Shown here: piece after piece, positions 35,245-43,539 of the stretch
How positions within the stretch are numbered: position 1 is the first letter of the stretch
How the letters are laid out: each line of letters opens with the position of its first letter
DNA from: Massiliimalia massiliensis
Lineage (GTDB): Bacteria > Bacillota > Clostridia > Oscillospirales > Ruminococcaceae
Length of the DNA: 64,000 bases
Reading direction: 5' to 3'
Assembly: GCF_900155615.1 (NCBI RefSeq)
Contig: NZ_FUHT01000002.1
Coordinates: 1 to 64,000 of the forward strand
Notes under the pieces: model-generated
What the model was told of the DNA's origin: nothing
What the model saw: only the letters and a program-made list of their open reading frames with translations
Databases searched by the model: none
Program-made: the position numbers and the translations under genes

Positions 35245-35275
35245 TGAACAGACCAATAAAATATTGGTCTGTTCA
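35245..35275 (-). terminator. terminator after the Lpl-type ABC operon
   Basis: A 13-bp stem TGAACAGACCAAT / ATTGGTCTGTTCA followed on the minus strand by a T-rich stretch. It lies between the binding-protein stop and the sensor kinase, so some read-through may supply the two-component genes. Confidence 0.75.
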
Positions 35276-35290
35276 ATCATAAGGAGGAAT

Positions 35291-36844
35291 TTATTTGCCG
35301 TTTTCTGACGCCCAGGCGTCAATCTGAGACTGGAACTCAGCAACGACCTCGTCAATACCAGCTTCTTTCAGTTTTTGCTGGAAAGCGGCCAGCCCTTTAT
35401 CCGGGTCGTTCGGGTCTACCAAACCGCGTTCCAACGGTTCTGCGTATTCCTGGCAGACGGTAGAGATCGCCGCCAGCTGGTTTTTCACCGGTTCTGGATC
35501 AGCAACAAAGCCCATGAGTTCTGAATAAACCGCAGATTTCATCGCTTCTTCCACGCGTGAGGAGGTGTCGACTTCCGCCTCGGTCTGGAAATATTGGAGC
35601 GCCGCCTTGTTGCCAAACTGGTAGGTCGTATTCGGCACCCATCCGCAGGTTTCAGCGTCCATGCCCTCCGGATACTGAATTACCTTTTTGGCTTCGTCCT
35701 TCCATACCCAATGCTTGCCTTCAATACCAAAGTTTAACAGATTATGGATATATTCGTCGGTATGAAGCAGCTGAATAAACTGGAGCGCTTTTTCCGGATT
35801 TTTGGAAGCCTTAGCAACACAGTTTCCGCTTGAGGTTGCGCTGCCGGTTGTAATAATCGGCGCTTTTCCCTTGATCTTGGCCTGCAGGATGGTAGCGCCG
35901 CCCCATTCGCTGGCTGCCATCGCAGTAGTATCGCCTTCGCCGACGAACGGTACCGCAAAGGTTGCAAATTTCTGCTCTGAACGCAGAGACATCATCTCAG
36001 CCTCGGTTGGCGGCGTTTGCAGGAAATAGCCCTTTTCATACCATTTTCTCGTCAGTTCGATGGTTTCTTTATACTCGTCGGTAAACGGCGCCGCAACCAC
36101 TTTTCTGTTCGGATCATCCGCCTTTACAACGACCAGATCCTGTCCCTTCGGCGCCTTGACGCTGCCGACGCCCTCATATCCGTAATAGCCCGGGAACCAG
36201 AGACGCCCCCAGTAATCTGCGTCGGAAAGGATCGGGGTAACGCCGTCTTCCTTTTCCAGGATCGTATCAAAAAACGGTTCCCAGTCTTCCCAGCTTTCTG
36301 CGTTTTCCCAGTCGAAATCATATTTTTCCGTCAGCTCGCCAATGGCCCAGAATCCCGGATAGCTCACGCTCGGGTCATAGTTTGGAACCATGTAGATGCT
36401 GCCCTTTACTTTTGCCGCATCCCAGCGCTCCTGATCATACATATTCCAAAGCTCCGGCGCCGCTTCGGGGAGAAGATCCTCCAAGGCCAATACCCCATTA
36501 GTCTGTACCACAGAAGTATAGCTCAAAAAGTTAGAGGAGGTCATGATGTCAAGATCGTCCCCTGTTGTCAGCATCAAAGGCATTTTTGTTGGATACTCAT
36601 TAAAGGAAAGCGGATGCAGCTCTACTGTCGCATTGATCTTTTCTTTTGTCACTTCATTTAACGCTTCCTGAATTTCTTTTGTATCCTCGGTATTGGTTGT
36701 TTTTGCGATAAAATAGTATTTCAGGTTAACGGCGTCCCCGCCGCTGTTTCCGCCTGTGCTCTCCCCGCCGTTTTCCGACCCGCAGGACGCGAGAAGGGAA
36801 GCCGCCAGGCATCCGCACAAAATCATGCTAATAATTTTTTTCAT
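35291..36844 (-). CDS. extracellular oligosaccharide-binding lipoprotein (LplA type)
   Basis: A 517-residue binding protein of the long LplA/YtcQ type. Its lipoprotein signal is MKKIISMILCGCLAASLLAS, with Cys21 after LLAS. Such proteins bind uronate- or rhamnose-containing oligosaccharides from plant pectin in the best-studied cases. Unusually it is the last gene, after both permeases. GAGAGG lies seven bases before the start. Confidence 0.92.
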   Translation of the reverse strand: MKKIISMILCGCLAASLLASCGSENGGESTGGNSGGDAVNLKYYFIAKTTNTEDTKEIQEALNEVTKEKINATVELHPLSFNEYPTKMPLMLTTGDDLDIMTSSNFLSYTSVVQTNGVLALEDLLPEAAPELWNMYDQERWDAAKVKGSIYMVPNYDPSVSYPGFWAIGELTEKYDFDWENAESWEDWEPFFDTILEKEDGVTPILSDADYWGRLWFPGYYGYEGVGSVKAPKGQDLVVVKADDPNRKVVAAPFTDEYKETIELTRKWYEKGYFLQTPPTEAEMMSLRSEQKFATFAVPFVGEGDTTAMAASEWGGATILQAKIKGKAPIITTGSATSSGNCVAKASKNPEKALQFIQLLHTDEYIHNLLNFGIEGKHWVWKDEAKKVIQYPEGMDAETCGWVPNTTYQFGNKAALQYFQTEAEVDTSSRVEEAMKSAVYSELMGFVADPEPVKNQLAAISTVCQEYAEPLERGLVDPNDPDKGLAAFQQKLKEAGIDEVVAEFQSQIDAWASENGK

Positions 36845-36902
36845 ACGTAAACCTCTCTTTCTTTATTTCTGCTGTTCAATTTTTTCATATCAATTCTTTT
36901 CC

Positions 36903-37778
36903 CTAGTCCCCCTTCATGCCGCCAAGGGTGATCCCCTTGACAAAATATTTTTGTACAAACAGAAATGAAAACATAATCGGCAGCATGGCAAGCATTGCCA
37001 TCGCCATCCGCACAGATTGATACGGCACCGTTCGCCCGACTGTCTGCGCCCCCTCCTGGATAATGCCGGTCTCATAGGTGATCCGGTATAGCAAATACTG
37101 GAGCGGATACAAATCCTGATTCTCCACAAATAAAAGCGCCTGGTACATATCGTTCCAAAAGCCGAGCATGGAAAACAGCGCCACTGTTGCGATTGCCGGT
37201 ACAGAGAGCGGCAGCGCAATCTTGAAGAAAATATACATTTCCCCCGCCCCGTCCAGCTTGGCGGCTTCATATAGCCCTTCCGGCAGGCTGCGGTAATAGG
37301 TCCGCAGGATCATGATATAAAACGGACCGACCAGGTTGGGCAAAATCAATGCCCATACACTGTTTTTCAGGTGCAGGTATTGGGTCATCATGATATAATA
37401 CGGCACCACCCCGCCGGAAAACAGCATGGTTAGAAAGGCATAGTATCCCAGAAATTTGGAGAGCCTAAAGCTTCTCCGCGCAGTGGTATACGCAAACATC
37501 CCCATTACTACTACCCCGATAACGGTTCCTACCACTGTGACGAAAATGGTGACGCCATAAGCGCGCAGAATTTGCATCGGCTTTGCAAAAATATAGCTAT
37601 ACCCCTCCAGGGTAAACGTTTTCGGCCATAACAGATATCCGTATTTTGTAATATCGCTGTCCGTTGAAAAGGAGGCCACAATCAAAGTCCACAGTGGAAT
37701 CAGGCAGAGCGCGCAGATCGGGATAAACGCCAGCGTTACCACCGTCTTAAAGGTATTTTTATGTAATTTCTTTTTCAC
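36903..37778 (-). CDS. ABC transporter permease (LplC/YtcP type)
   Basis: About 291 residues and six membrane helices. The EAA loop is YEAAKLDGAGEMYIFFKI, and the end GITLGGMKGD is characteristic of LplC-type permeases. GTG 37778 is chosen: AAGGAGAA lies six bases upstream and it follows the upstream stop by 13 bases, while the longer ATG-started frame (37817) would overlap that gene by 26 bases. Confidence 0.9.
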   Translation of the reverse strand: MKKKLHKNTFKTVVTLAFIPICALCLIPLWTLIVASFSTDSDITKYGYLLWPKTFTLEGYSYIFAKPMQILRAYGVTIFVTVVGTVIGVVVMGMFAYTTARRSFRLSKFLGYYAFLTMLFSGGVVPYYIMMTQYLHLKNSVWALILPNLVGPFYIMILRTYYRSLPEGLYEAAKLDGAGEMYIFFKIALPLSVPAIATVALFSMLGFWNDMYQALLFVENQDLYPLQYLLYRITYETGIIQEGAQTVGRTVPYQSVRMAMAMLAMLPIMFSFLFVQKYFVKGITLGGMKGD

Positions 37779-37791
37779 AGCGGTTCTCCTT

Positions 37792-38712
37792 CTAAAATAC
37801 AGCGCTTTCTTTGTCAAACTTATTCACCAGCATATTTGCGGTCAGAATCAGGATTAATCCACAGACCCCCTGGAACAGTCCTACTGCCGCAGACATATTA
37901 AAATCTCCCATCACCGTCAGGGAACGCACCACAAAGGTATCGACCACGTCGGTGGTTTCCATAATCTGGCCGGATGACCGCGTGACATTAACAAAGAAAT
38001 CGAAGTTGGCGTAAAACACCCTGCCCAGCGCCAGAAAAACATTGACCATAATCAGCGGCTTTAAAAACGGCAGGGTAACGTACCTGATCTCGTGGCGCTT
38101 CTTCGCCCCGTCAATCCGGGCCGCCTCATAATACTCAGGATTAATGCCGACAATACCAGCCAGATAAATAATGCTGAAGTACCCGCATCCTTTCCAGACA
38201 CTGATTATGGTCATAATAGCGGGCCAGACAGAAGCTTCCCCATACCAGTTGACCGGTTCCATTCCGATTACATGGAGAAAATTGTTCAGCAGGCCTTTAT
38301 CCCCGTTAAATAAGGCGAAAGTGAAATAGCCTACGATAACCCAGGAGATAAAATGCGGAAAAAACAGGATTGACTGATAGGCCTTTGCCACGCGCTTCTC
38401 AAAGATTTCATTCAGAAAAATAGCCGCTGTTACGCCCATGAGCTGGCCGAATACCATAAACAGCAGGTTAAGCCCTACTGTATTTCGGATCAGTCTCCAG
38501 GCCACCCCTGACTGGAAGAAAAATACAAAGTTGTCAAACCCTACCCAGGGGCTGCCCAGAATACCGTCTGAAAAATTGTAATCCTTAAACGCCAAGATAA
38601 TTCCAAACATCGGGCAATAGCAGAAGATGAACAGCACCAGGAAACCGGGCAGAGCCATCAGGTAAAGGCCCAGGTTATTCTCGCGCCTTTTCAGCAGCGG
38701 GGTTTTTCTCAT
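37792..38712 (-). CDS. ABC transporter permease (LplB/YteP type)
   Basis: A 306-residue membrane protein. The N-terminal RRENNLGLYLMALPGFLVLF is typical of LplB; the EAA loop is YEAARIDGAKKRHEIRYV. It forms the channel with the LplC-type partner. AGAGGTG lies eight bases before the ATG, and only seven bases separate it from the epimerase stop. Confidence 0.92.
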   Translation of the reverse strand: MRKTPLLKRRENNLGLYLMALPGFLVLFIFCYCPMFGIILAFKDYNFSDGILGSPWVGFDNFVFFFQSGVAWRLIRNTVGLNLLFMVFGQLMGVTAAIFLNEIFEKRVAKAYQSILFFPHFISWVIVGYFTFALFNGDKGLLNNFLHVIGMEPVNWYGEASVWPAIMTIISVWKGCGYFSIIYLAGIVGINPEYYEAARIDGAKKRHEIRYVTLPFLKPLIMVNVFLALGRVFYANFDFFVNVTRSSGQIMETTDVVDTFVVRSLTVMGDFNMSAAVGLFQGVCGLILILTANMLVNKFDKESAVF

Positions 38713-38719
38713 ATCCGTA

Positions 38720-39760
38720 TCACCTCTTACCCCAATTTTGACAGGTCTTGATCATCTGCTCTGCATGCTCCTCATACAGTTTGATAATATCATCATAAAA
38801 AGCAAACCGCTCCTCGTCGCTGTTTTCCAGCCCCTGATGCGCGTCAAGGTATTCCACACACCGCTTCGCGCCCTCATACCAGGATATGGTATACCGGAAG
38901 TCCAAGTCCTCCTTTGCCGCTGTGTTGTCAAAGATATTATTGAACATAAAGTTCTCCCGGCACCAGTCGGCGACATCCGGTATCATACGGTACAATAGAT
39001 CGGTGGTGATAAACACAAAGTCAATCGGCGGCGCGCCCATTGCTTCCGCCATAATATTAAAATACTGACGGTAGGAGAAGCACTCGTCACCCATCAAATC
39101 ATAGCATTTTCCATAGGCTTTGGGATTGCAGGCGGCGTTTGCGAAAGCGCGGGCAGTGTCGGAGGCATGTACGGTTGTCCAAACAGAGCTCCCATCCCCG
39201 TGCATAATAATCTTTTTGCCTTTCCGAATCCGGTCAAGATGGTAGCTTCCGCCGCGGAACGCATGCACCAGAGGATTTCCGCCCTCGCTGTAGGTCGCTA
39301 CAGGCCGAAGAATGGTCAATTCAAACGCGCCGTCAGCAGCAGCCTTCTGCATCATATTTTCACAGATCGCCTTGCTGTAGGCATACGGAAATTCCGGCCT
39401 TGGTTTTTTCTCAAAATCCTGCTGGATCGGATAGTTTTTCGGGTCTTTGGTATAGGCGTCGACGGTGCTGCAAAAGACAAAATGCTGTGTATGTCCCGCA
39501 AAAGCGTCGATTGCGATCTGCGCCTGCTCCGGCTCAAAGCAGATCATGTCGATCACGCAGTCAAATTCTCCCTGCGCGGATGCATGCTCTATAAAATCTT
39601 CCCGGTCATAACGGTCGCACACGACAATCTTCGCCTTTTGGTATGCCGGGTCATCAACCGGCATGTTATTAAACAGGATGACTTCCTCGCCGCGCTCCAA
39701 CAGGTATTTTGTAATATACTTACTGATATTCCCGGTTCCGCCGGTAATTCCAATTTTCAT
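38720..39760 (-). CDS. NAD-dependent epimerase/dehydratase family protein
   Basis: A 346-residue short-chain dehydrogenase of the extended type. The N-terminus MKIGITGGTGNISKYI binds NAD(P), and the active-site pair YAYSK lies near 127-131. It probably acts on a free or nucleotide-linked sugar in the catabolism of whatever the Lpl transporter brings in. It lies between the VOC gene and the permeases. Confidence 0.88.
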   Translation of the reverse strand: MKIGITGGTGNISKYITKYLLERGEEVILFNNMPVDDPAYQKAKIVVCDRYDREDFIEHASAQGEFDCVIDMICFEPEQAQIAIDAFAGHTQHFVFCSTVDAYTKDPKNYPIQQDFEKKPRPEFPYAYSKAICENMMQKAAADGAFELTILRPVATYSEGGNPLVHAFRGGSYHLDRIRKGKKIIMHGDGSSVWTTVHASDTARAFANAACNPKAYGKCYDLMGDECFSYRQYFNIMAEAMGAPPIDFVFITTDLLYRMIPDVADWCRENFMFNNIFDNTAAKEDLDFRYTISWYEGAKRCVEYLDAHQGLENSDEERFAFYDDIIKLYEEHAEQMIKTCQNWGKR

Positions 39761-39771
39761 AATCTCTCACC

Positions 39772-40188
39772 TCAATTAAATTCGTAAAGTGAAATCTGCT
39801 CTCCGCTTGGGCCGAACAGCACTGCCGCCTTAAAGCCGTCCATTAATGTTGTGTTCTCCGCTACCGGCCCCTGAAGCTTGATCCCCTTGCTCTCTAATTC
39901 AGCTACAAGAGATTCAATCCCTTCCACAGCCAAACCAATATGGTCGATGATGCCCCTCCGGTTCACAGGAACTGTGTCTGTATTATTGGGACAGAGCAGC
40001 TCGATCGCACAGCTTCCGTTCCGAATCATGGAATATCCCAACGGCGACCAGTCATTCGGCTCATCGTCCTTGCCCTCTACAGTCCGGTAGGTTTCCTGAA
40101 ATCCCAGGTTATCACAGTAGAACCGGACGCTCTCGTCCAAGTCGGTTGTGAATACACAGAGATGGTGCAAGCCTGTTACCTTACCCAT
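39772..40188 (-). CDS. VOC (glyoxalase-fold) family protein
   Basis: A 138-residue metal-dependent enzyme or binding protein with two betaalphabetabetabeta repeats: LHHLCVFTTDLDESVRFY near 7-24 and IDHIGLAVEGIESLVAEL near 80. Possible ligands are His8, Glu60-region residues and His82. The chemistry (isomerase, lyase or dioxygenase) cannot be assigned. It overlaps the glycosidase stop by eight bases. Confidence 0.85.
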   Translation of the reverse strand: MGKVTGLHHLCVFTTDLDESVRFYCDNLGFQETYRTVEGKDDEPNDWSPLGYSMIRNGSCAIELLCPNNTDTVPVNRRGIIDHIGLAVEGIESLVAELESKGIKLQGPVAENTTLMDGFKAAVLFGPSGEQISLYEFN

Positions 40189-41473
40189 TTGAAATCAATC
40201 TCCTTTTCCGCAATACATAAAGCGCATCACTGTTAAATTCATGCGGCGCTATTGTATTGTTCTCACAATTACAATCCGGTGTAATAAAATCACGCGTTTT
40301 TAAAACGACCGCTTCCACATCATAGTCTGTGATAGAAAAGCTTAAAGACAGACGCGTGTTATATGGCGTATAGATAAAAATTAATCCCCTGCTTTTGTTC
40401 TCCGCCGCCAGCACGTCGGGCAGATCGTCCGTTAAGGCATTGTCCAACGGTTCCATATCCTGCATGCCATAGAACTGGTACAGCCTTTTTGCAAAGGATA
40501 CGTCCCAGGCGCCATCAAACCTCAATGCCGTTTCGAACGGGAACGGGGAACCCGAAAACCTTTCATTGTTGAACTGCATTTCCCGTTCGTGGCACATCCA
40601 TACCCCGTGGGCGCCGTAGGTGATTCCTGCTTTGGCCCCTCCCAGCAGGCTCAGATAGGTTTCTTTGCGGATGTCAAACCGGTCGAACCTTCCGTTCCGA
40701 TATCCATGGCGATGCCCCTCATAACCGGGCTCCGTATTAACAATCGGCTTTTTATAGTCCTTAGCCAGAAACTGTCTGGCGAATCGATATGTATTATCCT
40801 GCTGCATAAACCCGTGCCCGGACTGGTAGGTATAAAACCCCAATTGTCTGTGACGGACAATCGAGTCAGGCAGATCCTCATCCGGCGCAATATGCAGCGT
40901 CGTCAGCGCTTCCGCGTCCTCTTCTGCAATCATATCCAGCATCTTCAGGCAATAGCGTTCCACTTCCGGAGATTCGAACCGAATATCGCCTGACACCGCA
41001 TAGACCGGCTGATATTTCCGATAGCGCTGAAGCAGCGGGCGGTAAATGCTCTCCAACTGCTCATATGGAATTCCTGTTCCGGGAGAGGACTGCGAGGCCC
41101 AGGTGTTTGGAATATAGTTTACCCACAGCAAATGCAGGCAGACTGTCATCCCCATTTCATAAGCGGCAGACAAAAAAGTCTCCACTTGGTCAAAATATTC
41201 CTGTACCATCCGGTTAAATTGGCATTGTCCCGTTTCCGGTATCCGCTCAAACGGAAACAATTCCTTTTCGCTGATGCTGTTGTCATGGCATAGCGGAAAC
41301 AGGCTGGCCTGTATTACTGTAAAGCCCTGTGTCTTGCGGTAACAGAGATATTGTTTCCATTTTTCTATTGTCAGTTTTGAAAATGCCATCCAAATGGTAT
41401 CACCCAGATAGAAGAATGGTTTTTGATCTTTTATGAAGTAATCCTGCGTTTGAGAGACTGTTATTCTGCCCAT
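40181..41473 (-). CDS. DUF4038 glycoside hydrolase, GH140 (apiosidase)-like
   Basis: A TIM-barrel glycosidase of about 430 residues with the DUF4038 opening PFFYLGDTIW, a barrel segment CLHLLWVNYIPNTW and a probable catalytic Glu in VNTEPGYEGH. DUF4038 proteins include GH140 endo-apiosidases that act on pectic side chains; the exact linkage here is not decided by sequence. No signal peptide, so it works on imported oligosaccharides. ATG 41473 has GAGGAA six bases upstream. It is the first gene of the VOC/epimerase/Lpl operon. Confidence 0.82.
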   Translation of the reverse strand: MGRITVSQTQDYFIKDQKPFFYLGDTIWMAFSKLTIEKWKQYLCYRKTQGFTVIQASLFPLCHDNSISEKELFPFERIPETGQCQFNRMVQEYFDQVETFLSAAYEMGMTVCLHLLWVNYIPNTWASQSSPGTGIPYEQLESIYRPLLQRYRKYQPVYAVSGDIRFESPEVERYCLKMLDMIAEEDAEALTTLHIAPDEDLPDSIVRHRQLGFYTYQSGHGFMQQDNTYRFARQFLAKDYKKPIVNTEPGYEGHRHGYRNGRFDRFDIRKETYLSLLGGAKAGITYGAHGVWMCHEREMQFNNERFSGSPFPFETALRFDGAWDVSFAKRLYQFYGMQDMEPLDNALTDDLPDVLAAENKSRGLIFIYTPYNTRLSLSFSITDYDVEAVVLKTRDFITPDCNCENNTIAPHEFNSDALYVLRKRRLISNG

Positions 41474-41802
41474 ACACTGTTCCTCTTTCTCTGTTCTTTG
41501 TATATAGTATATAATTTTTTTCACGAGTTGAAAATGTTTTTTTATGATTTTTTGATTGTATTTTTTCAACATTTAATTCATAAAATAAAAATATTTTCTT
41601 CACATATTTCAACAAGCAGAAATCACTCCATTGATTTTTTACCGCTTTTTCTGAGCTTGGCCATTTCCATAGCAAAATTTTTTTCATTCCATGAAACCCC
41701 GATTATTCCTGTCCCGCTCCAGCCTGTTGCCGGGTGAGACAATTTGTCACATCCGCTGGAACCCATCATGAAAACAAATTGAAGCGTTATTTGGGGAAAT
41801 TT
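41474..41802. other. intergenic region with weak promoter only
   Basis: A TATACT/TACTAT-like -10 for the leftward glycosidase operon is visible near 41490-41500 with a poor -35. No gene or RNA was recognised. Confidence 0.35.
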
Positions 41803-41836
41803 AAAAAGCAGGCAAGAAATTTCTTACCTGCTTTTT
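41803..41836. terminator. bidirectional terminator after deoC
   Basis: AAAAAGCAGG...CCTGCTTTTT with AAGAAATTTCTT inside, one mismatch pair. Confidence 0.8.
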
Positions 41837-41870
41837 AGTTCAATAGTTTCCTTTTCTGCCAAGCTATCAT

Positions 41871-42542
41871 CTAATAGCTGCTTCCCACGGAGGCTTTTTC
41901 TGCCAGGATTTTTACCGCCGAACTGGTTCCGATTCTGTCGCATCCAGCATCTAAAAACCTCTCTAAGTCTTCCACCGTCTTGACTCCACCTGCGGCCTTG
42001 ATCTTTACGCCATCGCCAATATGCTGTTGAAACAGTTCCACATCCTCCATTGTAGCTCCATTGGTTCCAAACCCGGTAGAGGTCTTGATGTAATCAGCCC
42101 CGCCGTCTGTGACGCATCTGCACAGCTGTTTCTTTTCCTCGTCCTCCAGATAGCAGGTCTCGATAATCACCTTTAATACCTTATCCCGCACACATTCCTT
42201 CAGTACGCGGATTTCGTTGGTAATTTTGTCAAATTCCCCGTTCTTCACATCGGTGAGGTTGATGACCATATCAATTTCATCTGCGCCGTCCCGAAGGGCC
42301 GCTTTGGTTTCGCACGCTTTCACCTCTGTAGTATGGTAGCCTAAAGGGAACCCGATGACTGTGCAGATGGTTAACCGCCCTCCATATTCCTCTGCAGCTC
42401 GCTTTACATAGCTCGGCGGAATACATACAGAGGCTGTTTGATATTGGATTGCTTCCTCACATAGCTTCTGTATTTCATTCCAGGTACAGGTCGGCCGCAG
42501 CAGCGTATGGTCAATATGGCAATAAATCTGTTCCGGTTTCAT
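41871..42542 (-). CDS. deoC: deoxyribose-phosphate aldolase
   Basis: About 223 residues. It cleaves 2-deoxyribose 5-phosphate to glyceraldehyde 3-phosphate and acetaldehyde. The class I aldolase features are present: HIDHTLLRPTCTW at the start, DEIDMVINLTDVKNG near 86, the catalytic VLKVIIETC lysine (about 140) and YIKTSTGFGTNGAT (Schiff-base lysine about 166), and KAAGGVKTVEDL near 192. ATG 42542 fits the AGGAG eight bases upstream. It is a single gene with its own terminator. Confidence 0.95.
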   Translation of the reverse strand: MKPEQIYCHIDHTLLRPTCTWNEIQKLCEEAIQYQTASVCIPPSYVKRAAEEYGGRLTICTVIGFPLGYHTTEVKACETKAALRDGADEIDMVINLTDVKNGEFDKITNEIRVLKECVRDKVLKVIIETCYLEDEEKKQLCRCVTDGGADYIKTSTGFGTNGATMEDVELFQQHIGDGVKIKAAGGVKTVEDLERFLDAGCDRIGTSSAVKILAEKASVGSSY

Positions 42543-42749
42543 GCTATCCACTCCTATCGTTTGTTTTTCATTCTTTGTCTTTTATTGTACTCCTAATCGC
42601 TCTGATCTGCAACAGTGAAAACGCCGCCAACACACAATTTTGTCTACCTTGCCCCATCACCATGGATATGGCCTGGCCGCAACGGAATTCGCCTATCCCT
42701 GGATTCGTTTTTATCTCTTCGCATTTTTTGTAAACTTTTTATTAACCCC

Positions 42750-42780
42750 TTGACCTGGAGCCGACTCCAGGTTGTATAAT
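42750..42780 (+). promoter_or_regulatory. MerR-type promoter with 19-bp spacer
   Basis: TTGACC (42750-42755) and TATAAT (42775-42780) are 19 bp apart, too far for normal use. The spacer contains a perfect 8-4-8 inverted repeat ACCTGGAG-CCGA-CTCCAGGT (42753-42772). This layout is the hallmark of promoters twisted open by MerR-family activators. No MerR gene is in the window. Confidence 0.75.
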
Positions 42781-42839
42781 TGTTTTAAAGGAGGCTGAAC
42801 CGGACAGATAGCACCGGTCAGTCTCTTAACAGGAGAGCG

Positions 42840-42899
42840 ATGTCCGCCGCATGTTTTGCGGACACCGGTACTATAATCCCGAGCTTTGAATGGAGGTAA
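42840..42899 (+). other. possible 19-residue leader ORF
   Basis: ATG with AGGAG four bases upstream encodes MSAACFADTGTIIPSFEWR and stops (TAA) just before the flavodoxin start, overlapping its ribosome binding site region. A TGTCCGC / GCGGACA hairpin lies inside. It could couple translation, but it may be chance. Confidence 0.3.
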
Positions 42900-42901
42900 T
42901 T

Positions 42902-43384
42902 ATGATGAGCAAAGCTTTAGTCGCATACTTTTCCGCCAGCGGCGTAACAGCAAAGCTGGCGGAAAATTTAGCAGATGCCATAGACAGTGATCTGCATGAA
43001 ATCAAACCGGCACAGCCGTATACTGCCGCTGACCTGGACTGGACAGATAAAAAGAGCCGCAGTTCAGTAGAAATGGGTGATAAATCCTTCCGTCCGGAGA
43101 TTGCAAACCGGGTTGAACAGATCGAACGGTATGATACGATCTTTGTAGGCTTCCCTATCTGGTGGTATGTCGCCCCAACCATAATTAACACCTTTTTGGA
43201 GCAGCACGACCTTTCCGGCAAAACCATTATCCCCTTTGCAACCTCTGGTTCCAGCGGCATGGGAAATACCAATGCGGAGCTTCGGCCTTCCTGTCCGGGA
43301 GCTGTTCTAGAGGAAGGGAAACGCTTTAACGCAAATACCGGCAAAGCGGAATTAAAGCAGTGGGCGGACCGGTTTCGGCCGTAA
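42902..43384 (+). CDS. flavodoxin-like protein
   Basis: About 160 residues. The FMN-binding loop is YFSASGVTAKLAENLADA near 7-24; IFVGFPIWWYVAPTIINTFL near 79-98 is typical of the flavodoxin_4 group of NAD(P)H or quinone reductase-like proteins. It probably carries electrons in a stress- or aldehyde-detoxification response together with the aldo-keto reductase that follows. GGAGG lies just before either of two adjacent ATG codons. Confidence 0.9.
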   Translation: MMSKALVAYFSASGVTAKLAENLADAIDSDLHEIKPAQPYTAADLDWTDKKSRSSVEMGDKSFRPEIANRVEQIERYDTIFVGFPIWWYVAPTIINTFLEQHDLSGKTIIPFATSGSSGMGNTNAELRPSCPGAVLEEGKRFNANTGKAELKQWADRFRP

Positions 43385-43539
43385 AAGCAGGCACAGAGGA
43401 AAGAAAGATGTGAAAGCTCCGCCTTTCAAGCCGTGCTTTGCAGCACGCGTCGCCAGAATGGTGTCGATTTCGCAGGCAAAATCAATTTCATGAGAAAGGA
43501 GTGCGCTTTCGCTTATGCGAAAGCTGCGGTCAACAAAAT

